NCBI RefSeq assembly: GCF_000317085.1 | Contig: NC_019702.1 | Coordinates: forward strand, 2,510,394 to 2,574,393 | Length of the DNA: 64,000 nt | DNA from: Synechococcus sp. PCC 7502 | Lineage (GTDB): Bacteria; Cyanobacteriota; Cyanobacteriia; Pseudanabaenales; Pseudanabaenaceae | Direction of reading: 5' to 3' | In this document: positions 17,265 to 23,706 of the stretch, piece by piece | Position numbering within the stretch: position 1 is the first letter of the stretch | Layout of the letters: each line of letters starts with the position of its first letter | Program-made: the position numbers and the translations under genes | Notes under the pieces: generated by a model | Database searches by the model: none | Told to the model about the DNA's origin: nothing | The model's input: only the letters and a program-made list of their open reading frames with translations

Positions 17265-17768
17265 TTCTTGGCAGTCAATTTTTTTAAGTCAATAGCAGCT
17301 ACTATAACTTTTGTAGCCAATTTTTTATTCTATTTTCTAGAAATCGCACTTCATCACAAAATTGGCAAATACTCTTATAGTCAGCTTGTTCAGCTAATAT
17401 TTTTCGTCCTTGACTTTGTTGATTAACAACCCCTTTTTGAGTGGCAAAGGGAATAAAATACAACTCTTTTGGATCTCTTTCGTTTCGCACATCCTGCCAT
17501 TTCCATTCTTTAGGTAAACTATGTCCAGCGAGTACCCATACTTCTAGTTCTTGCCATGCATTTTCTGCTAAAAATAGGCGATCGCTTGCCAATATTTCCT
17601 TTGCCTTTGTCTCAATTTCATCAAGTCGTGATTTTCTATTCTGGTTGTCATCACGATCTACACAGAGTAAAAATAAATCTGTCATACCTTTACGCATATC
17701 GATAATTTCCTCAAGACACTCCCATTTCAAAGCTTCCCCAATTCCTCCTAAAAGCGGATCTTTTAGTA

Positions 17769-17776
17769 CGATAACT
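17769..17776. repeat. Target site duplication, left copy (CGATAACT)
   Basis: Identical to 18578-18585 and directly flanking the two ends of the IS1-family element. Eight bases is in the usual range for IS1-family duplications. Confidence 0.85.
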
Positions 17777-17835
17777 GGTAGTGATCAAGAGGGCATGATA
17801 GATAAAAAAAGGGGTAAAACAAAATAGAAGTAACT

Positions 17836-18138
17836 ATGGAAGTAAAATGTCCTTACTGTGAAAGTGACCAGATAGTTAAGAATGGCATAACCCGTCACAA
17901 AAAACAAAACTACAAATGTAAAAAGTGTAATCGTCAATTTGTGATTAATCCCAAAAACCAGCCAATAGCTGAATCCACAATTAAATTAGTCGATAATCTG
18001 CTGCTAGAACGTATATCCATGCGAGGGATTAAGCGTGTTGCCAAGGTGTCATTACAGTGGTTACAGAGTTATGTAAATGGTAAGTCTGTCAGTGTAGAGC
18101 CGCAAGTTAAGGTAATCCCTAAAAAAAAGCACGCCTGA
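17836..18138 (+). CDS. insA: IS1-family InsA (zinc-finger/helix-turn-helix protein)
   Basis: A 100-residue protein. A four-Cys zinc ribbon (VKCPYCESDQIVKNGITRHK, then YKCKKCNRQFV) is followed by a helix-turn-helix region (SMRGIKRVAKVSLQWLQSYV). In IS1 elements InsA binds the ends and represses transposition. The gene ends in a run of eight A (18121-18128), CCT-AAA-AAA-AAG, where a -1 slip would fuse it to InsB, as in IS1. Identical in sequence to the copy at 20618-20920. Confidence 0.92.
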   Translation: MEVKCPYCESDQIVKNGITRHKKQNYKCKKCNRQFVINPKNQPIAESTIKLVDNLLLERISMRGIKRVAKVSLQWLQSYVNGKSVSVEPQVKVIPKKKHA

Positions 18139-18569
18139 CCATTGAGTGCGATGAACTATGGTCATTTGTAGGGGATAAAAAATGTAAGGTATGGATTTGG
18201 TTAGCAATTGACCGAAATACTAGAGAAATTGTTGGAGTGTTTGTTGGTAGTCGAGACCAAGAAACAGCCTTGGGGTTATGGCAATCTTTACCAACCGTTT
18301 ATCGACAATGGGCTGTTTGTTATACTGACTTCTGGCAAGCTTATAGCTGTATTTTGCCTAAAAAACGCCATAAGGCTGTGGGCAAAGAGTCTGGACAGAC
18401 TAATCATATTGAAAGGTTCAATTGTACTTTAAGGCAAAGAATTTCTCGCCTTGTTAGAAAAACTCTTTCTTTTTCTAAGAAATTAGAAAATCATATCGGT
18501 GCTATTTGGATATTTATCCATCACTACAATTCTGAAATTCACTCTAAGTTCTGCATCATGCCCTCTTGA
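18129..18569 (+). CDS. insB: IS1-family InsB transposase domain, expressed by -1 frameshift
   Basis: This frame is entered from InsA by a -1 shift on the A-run at 18121-18128. The catalytic residues of the IS1 DDE transposase are visible: ECDELWSFVGDKK (first Asp), CYTDFWQAY (second Asp) and QTNHIERFNCTLRQR (Glu). No own ribosome-binding site or ATG is obvious, consistent with synthesis only as InsAB'. The ORF ends nine bases before the right end of the element. Confidence 0.88.
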   Translation, partial: ARLTIECDELWSFVGDKKCKVWIWLAIDRNTREIVGVFVGSRDQETALGLWQSLPTVYRQWAVCYTDFWQAYSCILPKKRHKAVGKESGQTNHIERFNCTLRQRISRLVRKTLSFSKKLENHIGAIWIFIHHYNSEIHSKFCIMPS

Positions 18570-18577
18570 TCACTACC

Positions 18578-18585
18578 CGATAACT
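18578..18585. repeat. Target site duplication, right copy (CGATAACT)
   Basis: The second copy of the 8-base duplication; its partner is at 17769-17776. Confidence 0.85.
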
Positions 18586-18682
18586 TTTGTATTCGACTTA
18601 CCTAAAGCTTTAAATATCTTCTGGATAATAGGCTTAAGTACATATTGATCTTTACGAAAATCCTCAGGAATAATCAACACAT

Positions 18683-19505
18683 TCATTGACTCTCTTCCTC
18701 ATCCGCCAGAAAATAAGTAGTATCTTCTAGCCAACCCGATTCTAGTAAACGACCAAGGGTTTTATCTTTGGTAATGCGCTCTGCATCTGGAAGATTAAGA
18801 ATGGGAGTAATGCGGGATTCGGTATGTTTAGGTAGTCGGTAAATGAGCGAGGCAGAGTCCCAGTTATCAGGGCTGAGATAATGTAAAAGTAAGGGCGAAT
18901 GGGTAGTGAGCAAAACCTGCTTGGGGCTATCCGTTTTTTGGCTTCGAGCGACTTCCTGTTCTAATAATTGCATTAATAAAGATAGTCGGGTGGGATGGAT
19001 ACCATTTTCTGGTTCCTCAAAAAAGTAGAAGTTGGAAGAGTTCTCACTCAAAAGTGCAGCAAGTATTCCCAAAAATCGTAATGTGCCATCAGAAGCACTA
19101 AACGCAGAGGTTTTATGTCCATTCTCTTCAACAAGATGTAATAAGATTTTGCCTGTAAAGTCTGAAGGAAAATCAAAATCTTTAGCATCCATTGGGGTGA
19201 GTTCTTGTAGCCAGCTTAGTAAAATTGCTTTGCGTTCTGGATCTCTGCAAATATCTTGCATAACTGATGAGAGATTTTCTCCGCGATCTCCCAACATCGT
19301 CTGTCCAGAAATGGAAGGTTGTCTCATCGCATCGGGACTAAATTCAAAGAAACGCACATCACTCAAAGCATTGAGAGCTATTTGAGAAAGGTATCGAGCG
19401 AGTGGTTCATGCACAAAAGGATTAGTTTTAGTATTTTGCCACAAAGCGGGAACACGTCTTAGTACCGCTAACGGATATTCATGTCGGTGAAACTTAATAT
19501 ATATA
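18683..19505 (-). pseudogene. ABC-type AAA ATPase, C-terminal part (island operon gene 1)
   Basis: About 270 codons are open from the IS end at 19506 to TGA at 18683-18685. The fragment contains the C-terminal motifs of the predicted-ATPase (AAA_21/AAA_15) class: SASDGTLRFLGILAALL (signature-like), NFYFFEEPENGIHPTRLSLL (Walker B and D-loop) and LLTTHSPLLLHYL (H-loop His). The N-terminal Walker A part is absent. Across the IS cluster the frame continues into 21099-21209. The stop overlaps the Toprim-like ATG. Such ATPase/Toprim pairs act in phage defence in other bacteria. As it stands it cannot hydrolyse ATP. Confidence 0.8.
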
Positions 19506-20411
19506 GAGCCTGTTTCATATCTATTATGAGCAAGATTTATGATGCTTAGAAAATGCTAAATCCATACTCAAGTAGCCTAACAGATAAAGAATGGGAAATT
19601 ATAGAACCATTGCTCCCAAAGAAAAAGCAAACTAGACCGCCAACTTGGACAAAAAGACAAATTTTAGACGGCATACTCTACCAACTCAAAAACGGTTGTA
19701 ATTGGCGAGATATGCCCCGAGACTTACCACCATTCTCTACAGTGTATCGATACTACAAGGAGTGGAAAGATACAGGTACATTTACTGCGATTATGGAAGC
19801 TTTGCATGCAACAGCCCGTGAACAGTCAAAAAAAATCAAAATGGACAACTTTAATCATCATTGACTCACAAGCAGTGAAAAATACTTGTAATGCAAGTAT
19901 AGAATCCAAGGGCTTCTGCTCCTACAAAGCAACTAACGGGATCAAAAGACATTTAGCCGTTGACACTCTGGGATTTCCTTTCTTTACCTATTTAACAAGA
20001 GCAAGTGTATCAGATGACCAAGGACTGATTGAGATGTTAACGTTTAACATTGATTACTTCAAATCGAAGCCAGATGACATTACCCTAACTACGATATTGC
20101 TGGATAGTGGTTATCATATCGAAAAATTGACGACTGATTTACAGAAGGTTTATCCTGAGATTATGACTAAGATTAGGTTTGAAATTTCTCCTAAGATATC
20201 AAAGCAACAGAAGGCAGAAAAAGGTCTGTCTGGGTTTGTAGTTGTGCCGACAAGGTGGGTAATTGAAAGGTCAAATGCTTGGGTTGAAAGATGCAAAATC
20301 TTAGTTAAGAACTTTGAGAGAACTCTCGTTAATGCTACAGCTAAACTCAATCTTTGCTTTATTCGCTTGATGCTAAAAAGAATTGCTACTCATGAGATAT
20401 GAAACAGGCTC
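19506..20411 (+). mobile_element. IS5-family insertion sequence, complete copy
   Basis: A 906-base element bounded by a perfect 17-base inverted repeat (GAGCCTGTTTCATATCT at the left; its complement at 20395-20411) and flanked on both sides by TATA (19502-19505 and 20412-20415). It carries a transposase in two overlapping frames. The left flank is the ATPase gene, while the right flank is the inside of an IS1-family copy, so the element sits at a rearrangement junction. Confidence 0.9.
19553..20402 (+). CDS. IS5-family DDE transposase in two overlapping frames
   Basis: Frame 1 (19553-19864) encodes the N-terminal DUF4096-like domain (LTDKEWEIIEPLLPKKKQ, NGCNWRDMPRDLPPFSTVYR). Frame 2 (19806-20402) encodes the catalytic domain with TLIIIDSQAVKNT (first Asp), ILLDSGYH (second Asp) and RWVIERSNAWVERCK (Glu with the Y-2-R-like context). 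The frames differ by +1 and overlap over an A-rich run near 19829-19843, which would suit programmed frameshifting known in the IS427 group. Nothing else appears broken, so the element may be functional. Confidence 0.85.
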
Positions 20412-20630
20412 TATAAGCTTGCCAGAAGTCAGTATAACAAACAGCCCATTGTCGATAAACGGTTGGTAAAGATTGCCATAACCCCAAGGCTGTTTCTTGG
20501 TCTCGACTACCAACAAACACTCCAACAATTTCTCTAGTATTTCGGTCAATTGCTAACCAAATCCATACCTTACATTTTTTATCCCCTACAAATGACCATG
20601 TTCATCGCACTCAATGGTTAGGCGTGCTTT
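20412..20630 (-). pseudogene. insB: IS1-family insB, truncated and frameshifted
   Basis: Compared with 18129-18360, the segment encoding the first catalytic Asp reads GATGAACATGG here but GATGAACTATGG there: one base is missing. The reading frame is lost just after ECDE. The 3' half, including the second Asp tail and the Glu, is absent. Confidence 0.8.
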
Positions 20631-20920
20631 TTTTTAGGGATTACCTTAACTTGCGGCTCTACACTGACAGACTTACCATTTACATAACTCTGTAACCACT
20701 GTAATGACACCTTGGCAACACGCTTAATCCCTCGCATGGATATACGTTCTAGCAGCAGATTATCGACTAATTTAATTGTGGATTCAGCTATTGGCTGGTT
20801 TTTGGGATTAATCACAAATTGACGATTACACTTTTTACATTTGTAGTTTTGTTTTTTGTGACGGGTTATGCCATTCTTAACTATCTGGTCACTTTCACAG
20901 TAAGGACATTTTACTTCCAT
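20618..20920 (-). CDS. insA: IS1-family InsA, second copy
   Basis: Its 100 residues are identical to InsA at 17836-18138, including the zinc ribbon and the terminal A-run. The stop codon is TAA instead of TGA. Because the InsB partner is broken, this copy could only supply the repressor/end-binding function. Confidence 0.85.
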   Translation of the reverse strand: MEVKCPYCESDQIVKNGITRHKKQNYKCKKCNRQFVINPKNQPIAESTIKLVDNLLLERISMRGIKRVAKVSLQWLQSYVNGKSVSVEPQVKVIPKKKHA

Positions 20921-20979
20921 AGTTACTTCTATTTTGTTTTACCCCTTTTTTTATCTATCATGCCCTCTTGATCACTACC

Positions 20980-21098
20980 GTAAAATCTTAGTTAAGAACT
21001 ATGAGAGGACTCTTTTTAATGCTAAAACGAAATTGAACCTCTGTTTCCTAAGGCTAATGCTCATAAGGCTTGCACAAAATTAGATCTCAAATAGGCTC
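20980..21098 (+). mobile_element. Remnant of a diverged IS5-family element (right end)
   Basis: The sequence AAAATCTTAGTTAAGAACTA and what follows parallels the end of the complete IS5-family transposase (KILVKNFERTLVNATAKLNL), but with many substitutions. It ends AGATCTCAAATAGGCTC against AGATATGAAACAGGCTC, followed by TATA. It is a separate, older element. The truncated IS1 copy abuts it, so IS1 had inserted into it. Confidence 0.8.
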
Positions 21099-21209
21099 TA
21101 TATCATCTAATACTTTTAAAGTTTCAAGAATTTCTGGATGTTTCTCTCTAAGTACTTTGCCGAACTGTTTGATATTTAGCATATGATCTGGAAGCTTAAG
21201 TTCTAGAAT
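21099..21209 (-). pseudogene. Internal fragment of the AAA ATPase gene
   Basis: Thirty-seven open codons (ILELKLPDHMLNIKQFGKVL, then REKHPEILETLKVLDDI). Joining this segment to 18683-19505 with a single TATA gives DDIYIKFHRHEYPLAVL without a stop or frame change, showing that both belong to one gene. Upstream, the frame meets TAA at 21210-21212, so the N-terminal (Walker A) region has been lost or replaced. Confidence 0.7.
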
Positions 21210-21557
21210 TTACTCACACCGCAGAGCGGTGGGGTATTTACCCTCTTTGTTCAATAAAACTAAATCCACAATAGATTTTAACCAATCGTATCTATTGATA
21301 TCTTGCACCGATGATTTCAAAGTAATGCTTTCAACACTAAGCATATGAGGTATTACTCTTAGATCTACAAACTGCTGTTCTAACGCATTAAATCTAAGAT
21401 AGGTTAATTGAGCATAAGCCATGTGTGGATCAGCTTCTGAAAATTCATCCCAGTTTTTGTACGGATGGTCATGAAGAAAATACACATTGATTGAATCATA
21501 AAGAACACCTATAAATATTGATTCTTCTAAATTCCAACAATAGTACTTGCTATTCAT
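21210..21557 (-). CDS. Hypothetical protein, possible remnant
   Basis: A 115-residue ORF starting at ATG 21557 (MNSKYYCWNLEESIFIGVLY). Rich in aromatic residues; the second half is helical (AYAQLTYLRFNALEQQFVDL). There is no recognised motif and no P-loop. Its 3' end includes a 6-bp perfect hairpin (CACCGC-AGA-GCGGTG, 21217-21231). The same frame continues beyond the stop into the ATPase fragment, so the C-terminus may be artificial. It could be an immunity-like or accessory protein of the island, but there is no direct support. Confidence 0.45.
   Translation of the reverse strand: MNSKYYCWNLEESIFIGVLYDSINVYFLHDHPYKNWDEFSEADPHMAYAQLTYLRFNALEQQFVDLRVIPHMLSVESITLKSSVQDINRYDWLKSIVDLVLLNKEGKYPTALRCE
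21217..21231. repeat. Perfect GC-rich hairpin at island junction
   Basis: CACCGC-AGA-GCGGTG lies in otherwise AT-rich DNA, preceded by TTTACT and followed by GGGGTATTTAC. It sits where the hypothetical ORF runs into the ATPase fragment. It resembles the subterminal hairpins of IS200/IS605-type or palindrome-associated elements, but no transposase is present. Confidence 0.4.
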
Positions 21558-21918
21558 GATATTTCCTGAAAGTGACCGAGATAGATAATTAGTATTATGC
21601 TGAAGCTTTGAGTATATCTACCTTAACTGGGGTGATTATACCTGAGCTGTTTGCTTAATACAACTAACAGGAATTTTAAGTAGAGACATTCCACATAAAG
21701 ACTTAAAGCAGTATTTTATCAATTCGTGATCGCAACCTCACCACTAAAACAACGCCATTGTATTTATAAATTTAAGACTTTTTAATTTTTGTTCGCTTTA
21801 TAGCTTTGTCTTTCCAGATTAAAAATACTACGGTATTATCATGTAAATACAATAGATTTTTATCTAAAGTTAAAATGCCAACCTCAGTATTTGGCAAGTT
21901 AAGTAAAGGAGTAAATTT
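21558..21918. other. Intergenic region, promoter of the rhodanese operon
   Basis: This is 361 AT-rich bases between divergent genes with no convincing ORF. TAAAGGAG at about 21904-21911 is a strong ribosome-binding site for the rhodanese gene at 21919. No repeat or RNA structure is evident. Confidence 0.5.
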
Positions 21919-22308
21919 ATGGCACATACGGAAAAATTTCAAAAGTTAGCTGATGAGGCAAAAGCGAAGATTCAAGAAATCTCCATTGAAGAGTTCACAT
22001 CTCTGGATAAAAAAGAAGAAACACCACCAATTTTAATTGATGTGAGAGAAGAAAGTGAATGGCAAAAAGCCCATATTGAAGGGGCAATTCACCTTAGTCG
22101 AGGCGTAATTGAACTCAAAATTGAAGAAGCTGTTCCTGATTTGGATGCTCCCATTGTTTGCTATTGCGGCGGCGGCAATCGCTCGGCTCTAGTGGCAGAA
22201 AGCTTGCAAAAATTAGGCTATACCAATGTTCAGTCCTTAATTGGGGGATTTAAGGCTTGGGAAAAGGCTGAACTACCGATCGCTACTCCAGAAAAAAATG
22301 CTAACTAA
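21919..22308 (+). CDS. Rhodanese-domain sulfurtransferase
   Basis: A 129-residue single-domain rhodanese. PPILIDVREESEWQKAHIEG (~36-55) is the conserved DVRE strand-loop. The active-site loop is CYCGGGNRSALVAE (~81-94), where the second Cys would carry the persulfide. GYTNVQSLIGGFKAWEKA is the CH2-like motif. A helical N-terminal extension of about 25 residues precedes the domain. The gene overlaps the next by 11 bases, so they are co-translated, pointing to shared sulfur metabolism. The acceptor is unknown. Confidence 0.92.
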   Translation: MAHTEKFQKLADEAKAKIQEISIEEFTSLDKKEETPPILIDVREESEWQKAHIEGAIHLSRGVIELKIEEAVPDLDAPIVCYCGGGNRSALVAESLQKLGYTNVQSLIGGFKAWEKAELPIATPEKNAN

Positions 22309-23485
22309 AATTAAATCTATTAACTCTCAATCAAGCCTTTCCCTGGCTCAATCTTTAGCACAAGAATTTGCAACTACAGCGATCGCCAGAGATAAAAGCG
22401 GTGGCACTCCTAAATATGAGCGTGATCTCATCCGTGCAAGTGGGTTACTAAAAATTGCGATTCCTAAAATTTATGGTGGATGGGAATTACCTTGGCATGA
22501 GGTATTTAAAATTAGCCGAGAATTTGCCAAAGTTGATAGTGCGATCGCCCATGTCTATTCCTATCATCACCTCGGTGTAACTATCCCCCATATTTTCGGT
22601 TCGGAGGAGCAGAAGGCAAAATTCTACACAGAAACAATCAATAATAATTGGTTTTGGTGTAATGCGCTCAATCCTCTGGATCGCCGAGCAACGCTCACTA
22701 GAGATGGTAAAATCTGGCGGTTAAATGGCATTAAAAGCTTTTGTTCGGGTTCCAAAGATTCTGATATTTTGCCAATTACGGCTGTTAATGTCGAAACCTC
22801 AGAACTAACAGTATTAGCAATTCCAACTAACCGTGAAGGCGTAACTATTCATGACGATTGGGATAATATTGGACAGCGTCAAACCGATAGCGGTAGCATT
22901 AGCTTTGCCCAAGTGGAAGTATTCCCCCAAGAAATATTTGGTAATCGTAGTCAAAGCGATCGCCCTTTTAAAACGATAAGAGCCTGCTTGACACAATTAA
23001 ATCTTGCCAATATTTATCTAGGCATTGCGATCGGAGCCTTTGAGTCGGCAAGGGAATATACCCAAACCCAAACTCAACCTTCGCTGAATTCGGGTGTAGA
23101 TAGTGCGACGCAAGACCCCTATATTCTGGAAAAGTATGGAGATATGTGGGTGAATCTGCAAGCTACAGAGGCACTTGTCGATCGCGCAGGATTAGCATTA
23201 CAAGCATCATGGGAGCAAGAATGGGAACTCACTGCTCAACAAAGAGGTGAAACGGCGATCGCAATCGTTACAGCTAAAGTTGCAGCTCACAAAGTTGGGT
23301 TAGACGTTACCAGTCGTATTTTTGAAGTGATGGGGGCGCATTCTAGTTCAAGTAAGTATGGATTTGATCGCTATTGGCGTAATTTACGCACTTTTACACT
23401 CCATGATCCTGTGGAATATAAGATTAAAGCGATCGGCGATTTTGCCCTTAATGCTCAACTCCCTAAGCCCGATTTCTATATCTAA
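22298..23485 (+). CDS. Acyl-CoA dehydrogenase-fold flavin monooxygenase (DszC/SfnB-like)
   Basis: The start is set at ATG 22298 (MLTKIKSINSQSSLSLAQSL), giving 395 residues; the frame opens earlier, but that part is inside the rhodanese gene. An N-terminal helical domain (GLLKIAIPKIYGGWELPWHE), a middle beta domain (NGIKSFCSGSKDSDILPITA) and a C-terminal helical domain ending RNLRTFTLHDPVEYKIKAIG are as in DszC/SfnB proteins. These use reduced flavin and oxygen to oxidise organosulfur compounds such as dimethyl sulfone or dibenzothiophene. The general acyl-CoA dehydrogenase catalytic Glu is not evident. The neighbouring rhodanese supports a role in organic sulfur use; substrate unknown. Confidence 0.82.
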   Translation: MLTKIKSINSQSSLSLAQSLAQEFATTAIARDKSGGTPKYERDLIRASGLLKIAIPKIYGGWELPWHEVFKISREFAKVDSAIAHVYSYHHLGVTIPHIFGSEEQKAKFYTETINNNWFWCNALNPLDRRATLTRDGKIWRLNGIKSFCSGSKDSDILPITAVNVETSELTVLAIPTNREGVTIHDDWDNIGQRQTDSGSISFAQVEVFPQEIFGNRSQSDRPFKTIRACLTQLNLANIYLGIAIGAFESAREYTQTQTQPSLNSGVDSATQDPYILEKYGDMWVNLQATEALVDRAGLALQASWEQEWELTAQQRGETAIAIVTAKVAAHKVGLDVTSRIFEVMGAHSSSSKYGFDRYWRNLRTFTLHDPVEYKIKAIGDFALNAQLPKPDFYI

Positions 23486-23706
23486 ATTATTTGTACAGCC
23501 TGATTAGGTCTCAGTAGCCTCATAAAGACTTTCAGCACAGACCACAACAGACCACAACATCTCAATTAGATTAAAATTCGTTCTTTAGGTGGTTCAGACA
23601 ATCTTCATAATTGAGCTTTGGCTTGTCAAAATTGATATCGTGCTTATCATAATTCATAGATTAACTAAATTAGCTCCTATTCAATCTCCCAGAGGCTAGG
23701 ACAAAA

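Larger units (their letters stand above)
17777..18577 (+). mobile_element. IS1-family insertion sequence, complete copy
   Basis: An 801-base element with terminal inverted repeats GGTAGTGATCAAGAGGGCAT (left) and the complementary ATGCCCTCTTGATCACTACC (right), flanked by 8-base direct repeats. It encodes InsA (17836-18138) and, in the -1 frame, the DDE transposase InsB. Both frames are intact, so the copy may be active. It interrupts the Toprim-like gene. A second, shortened and opposite copy lies at 20412-20979. Confidence 0.93.
17302..18686 (-). pseudogene. Toprim-like protein gene, split by an IS1-family element
   Basis: The gene lies in two parts: 18586-18686 (start) and 17302-17776 (rest), separated by an 801-base insertion. 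Removing it and one 8-base duplication (CGATAACT) restores about 191 codons with no stop. The restored protein starts MNVLIIPEDFRKDQYV and later has DLFLLCVDRDDNQNRK. The early Glu after a hydrophobic strand and the D-x-D after a second strand match the Toprim catalytic pattern of OLD-type and DUF4276/DUF4435-like nucleases. Its ATG overlaps the stop of the upstream ATPase gene by 4 bases (ATGA), so the two were translated together. It is presumably inactive now. Confidence 0.8.
20412..20979 (-). mobile_element. IS1-family element, truncated copy
   Basis: Opposite in orientation to the copy at 17777-18577. Its left-end repeat ends at 20979 (ATCACTACC). It runs through insA and the first part of insB, and stops at 20412 in the sequence AGCTTATA, where the IS5 copy begins. 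The rest of insB is not found on the far side of IS5. The insB part also has a 1-base deletion relative to the complete copy. Confidence 0.9.

Noticed and set aside
23535-23560. Direct repeat ACCACAACAG/ACCACAAC
   Set aside because: Only two short units; no further copies were seen.
23571-23657. 28-codon minus-strand ORF (MNYDKHDINFDKPKLNYEDC)
   Set aside because: AGGAG lies about 20 bases upstream, too far for a normal start, and no family could be recognised. It may be real but cannot be supported.
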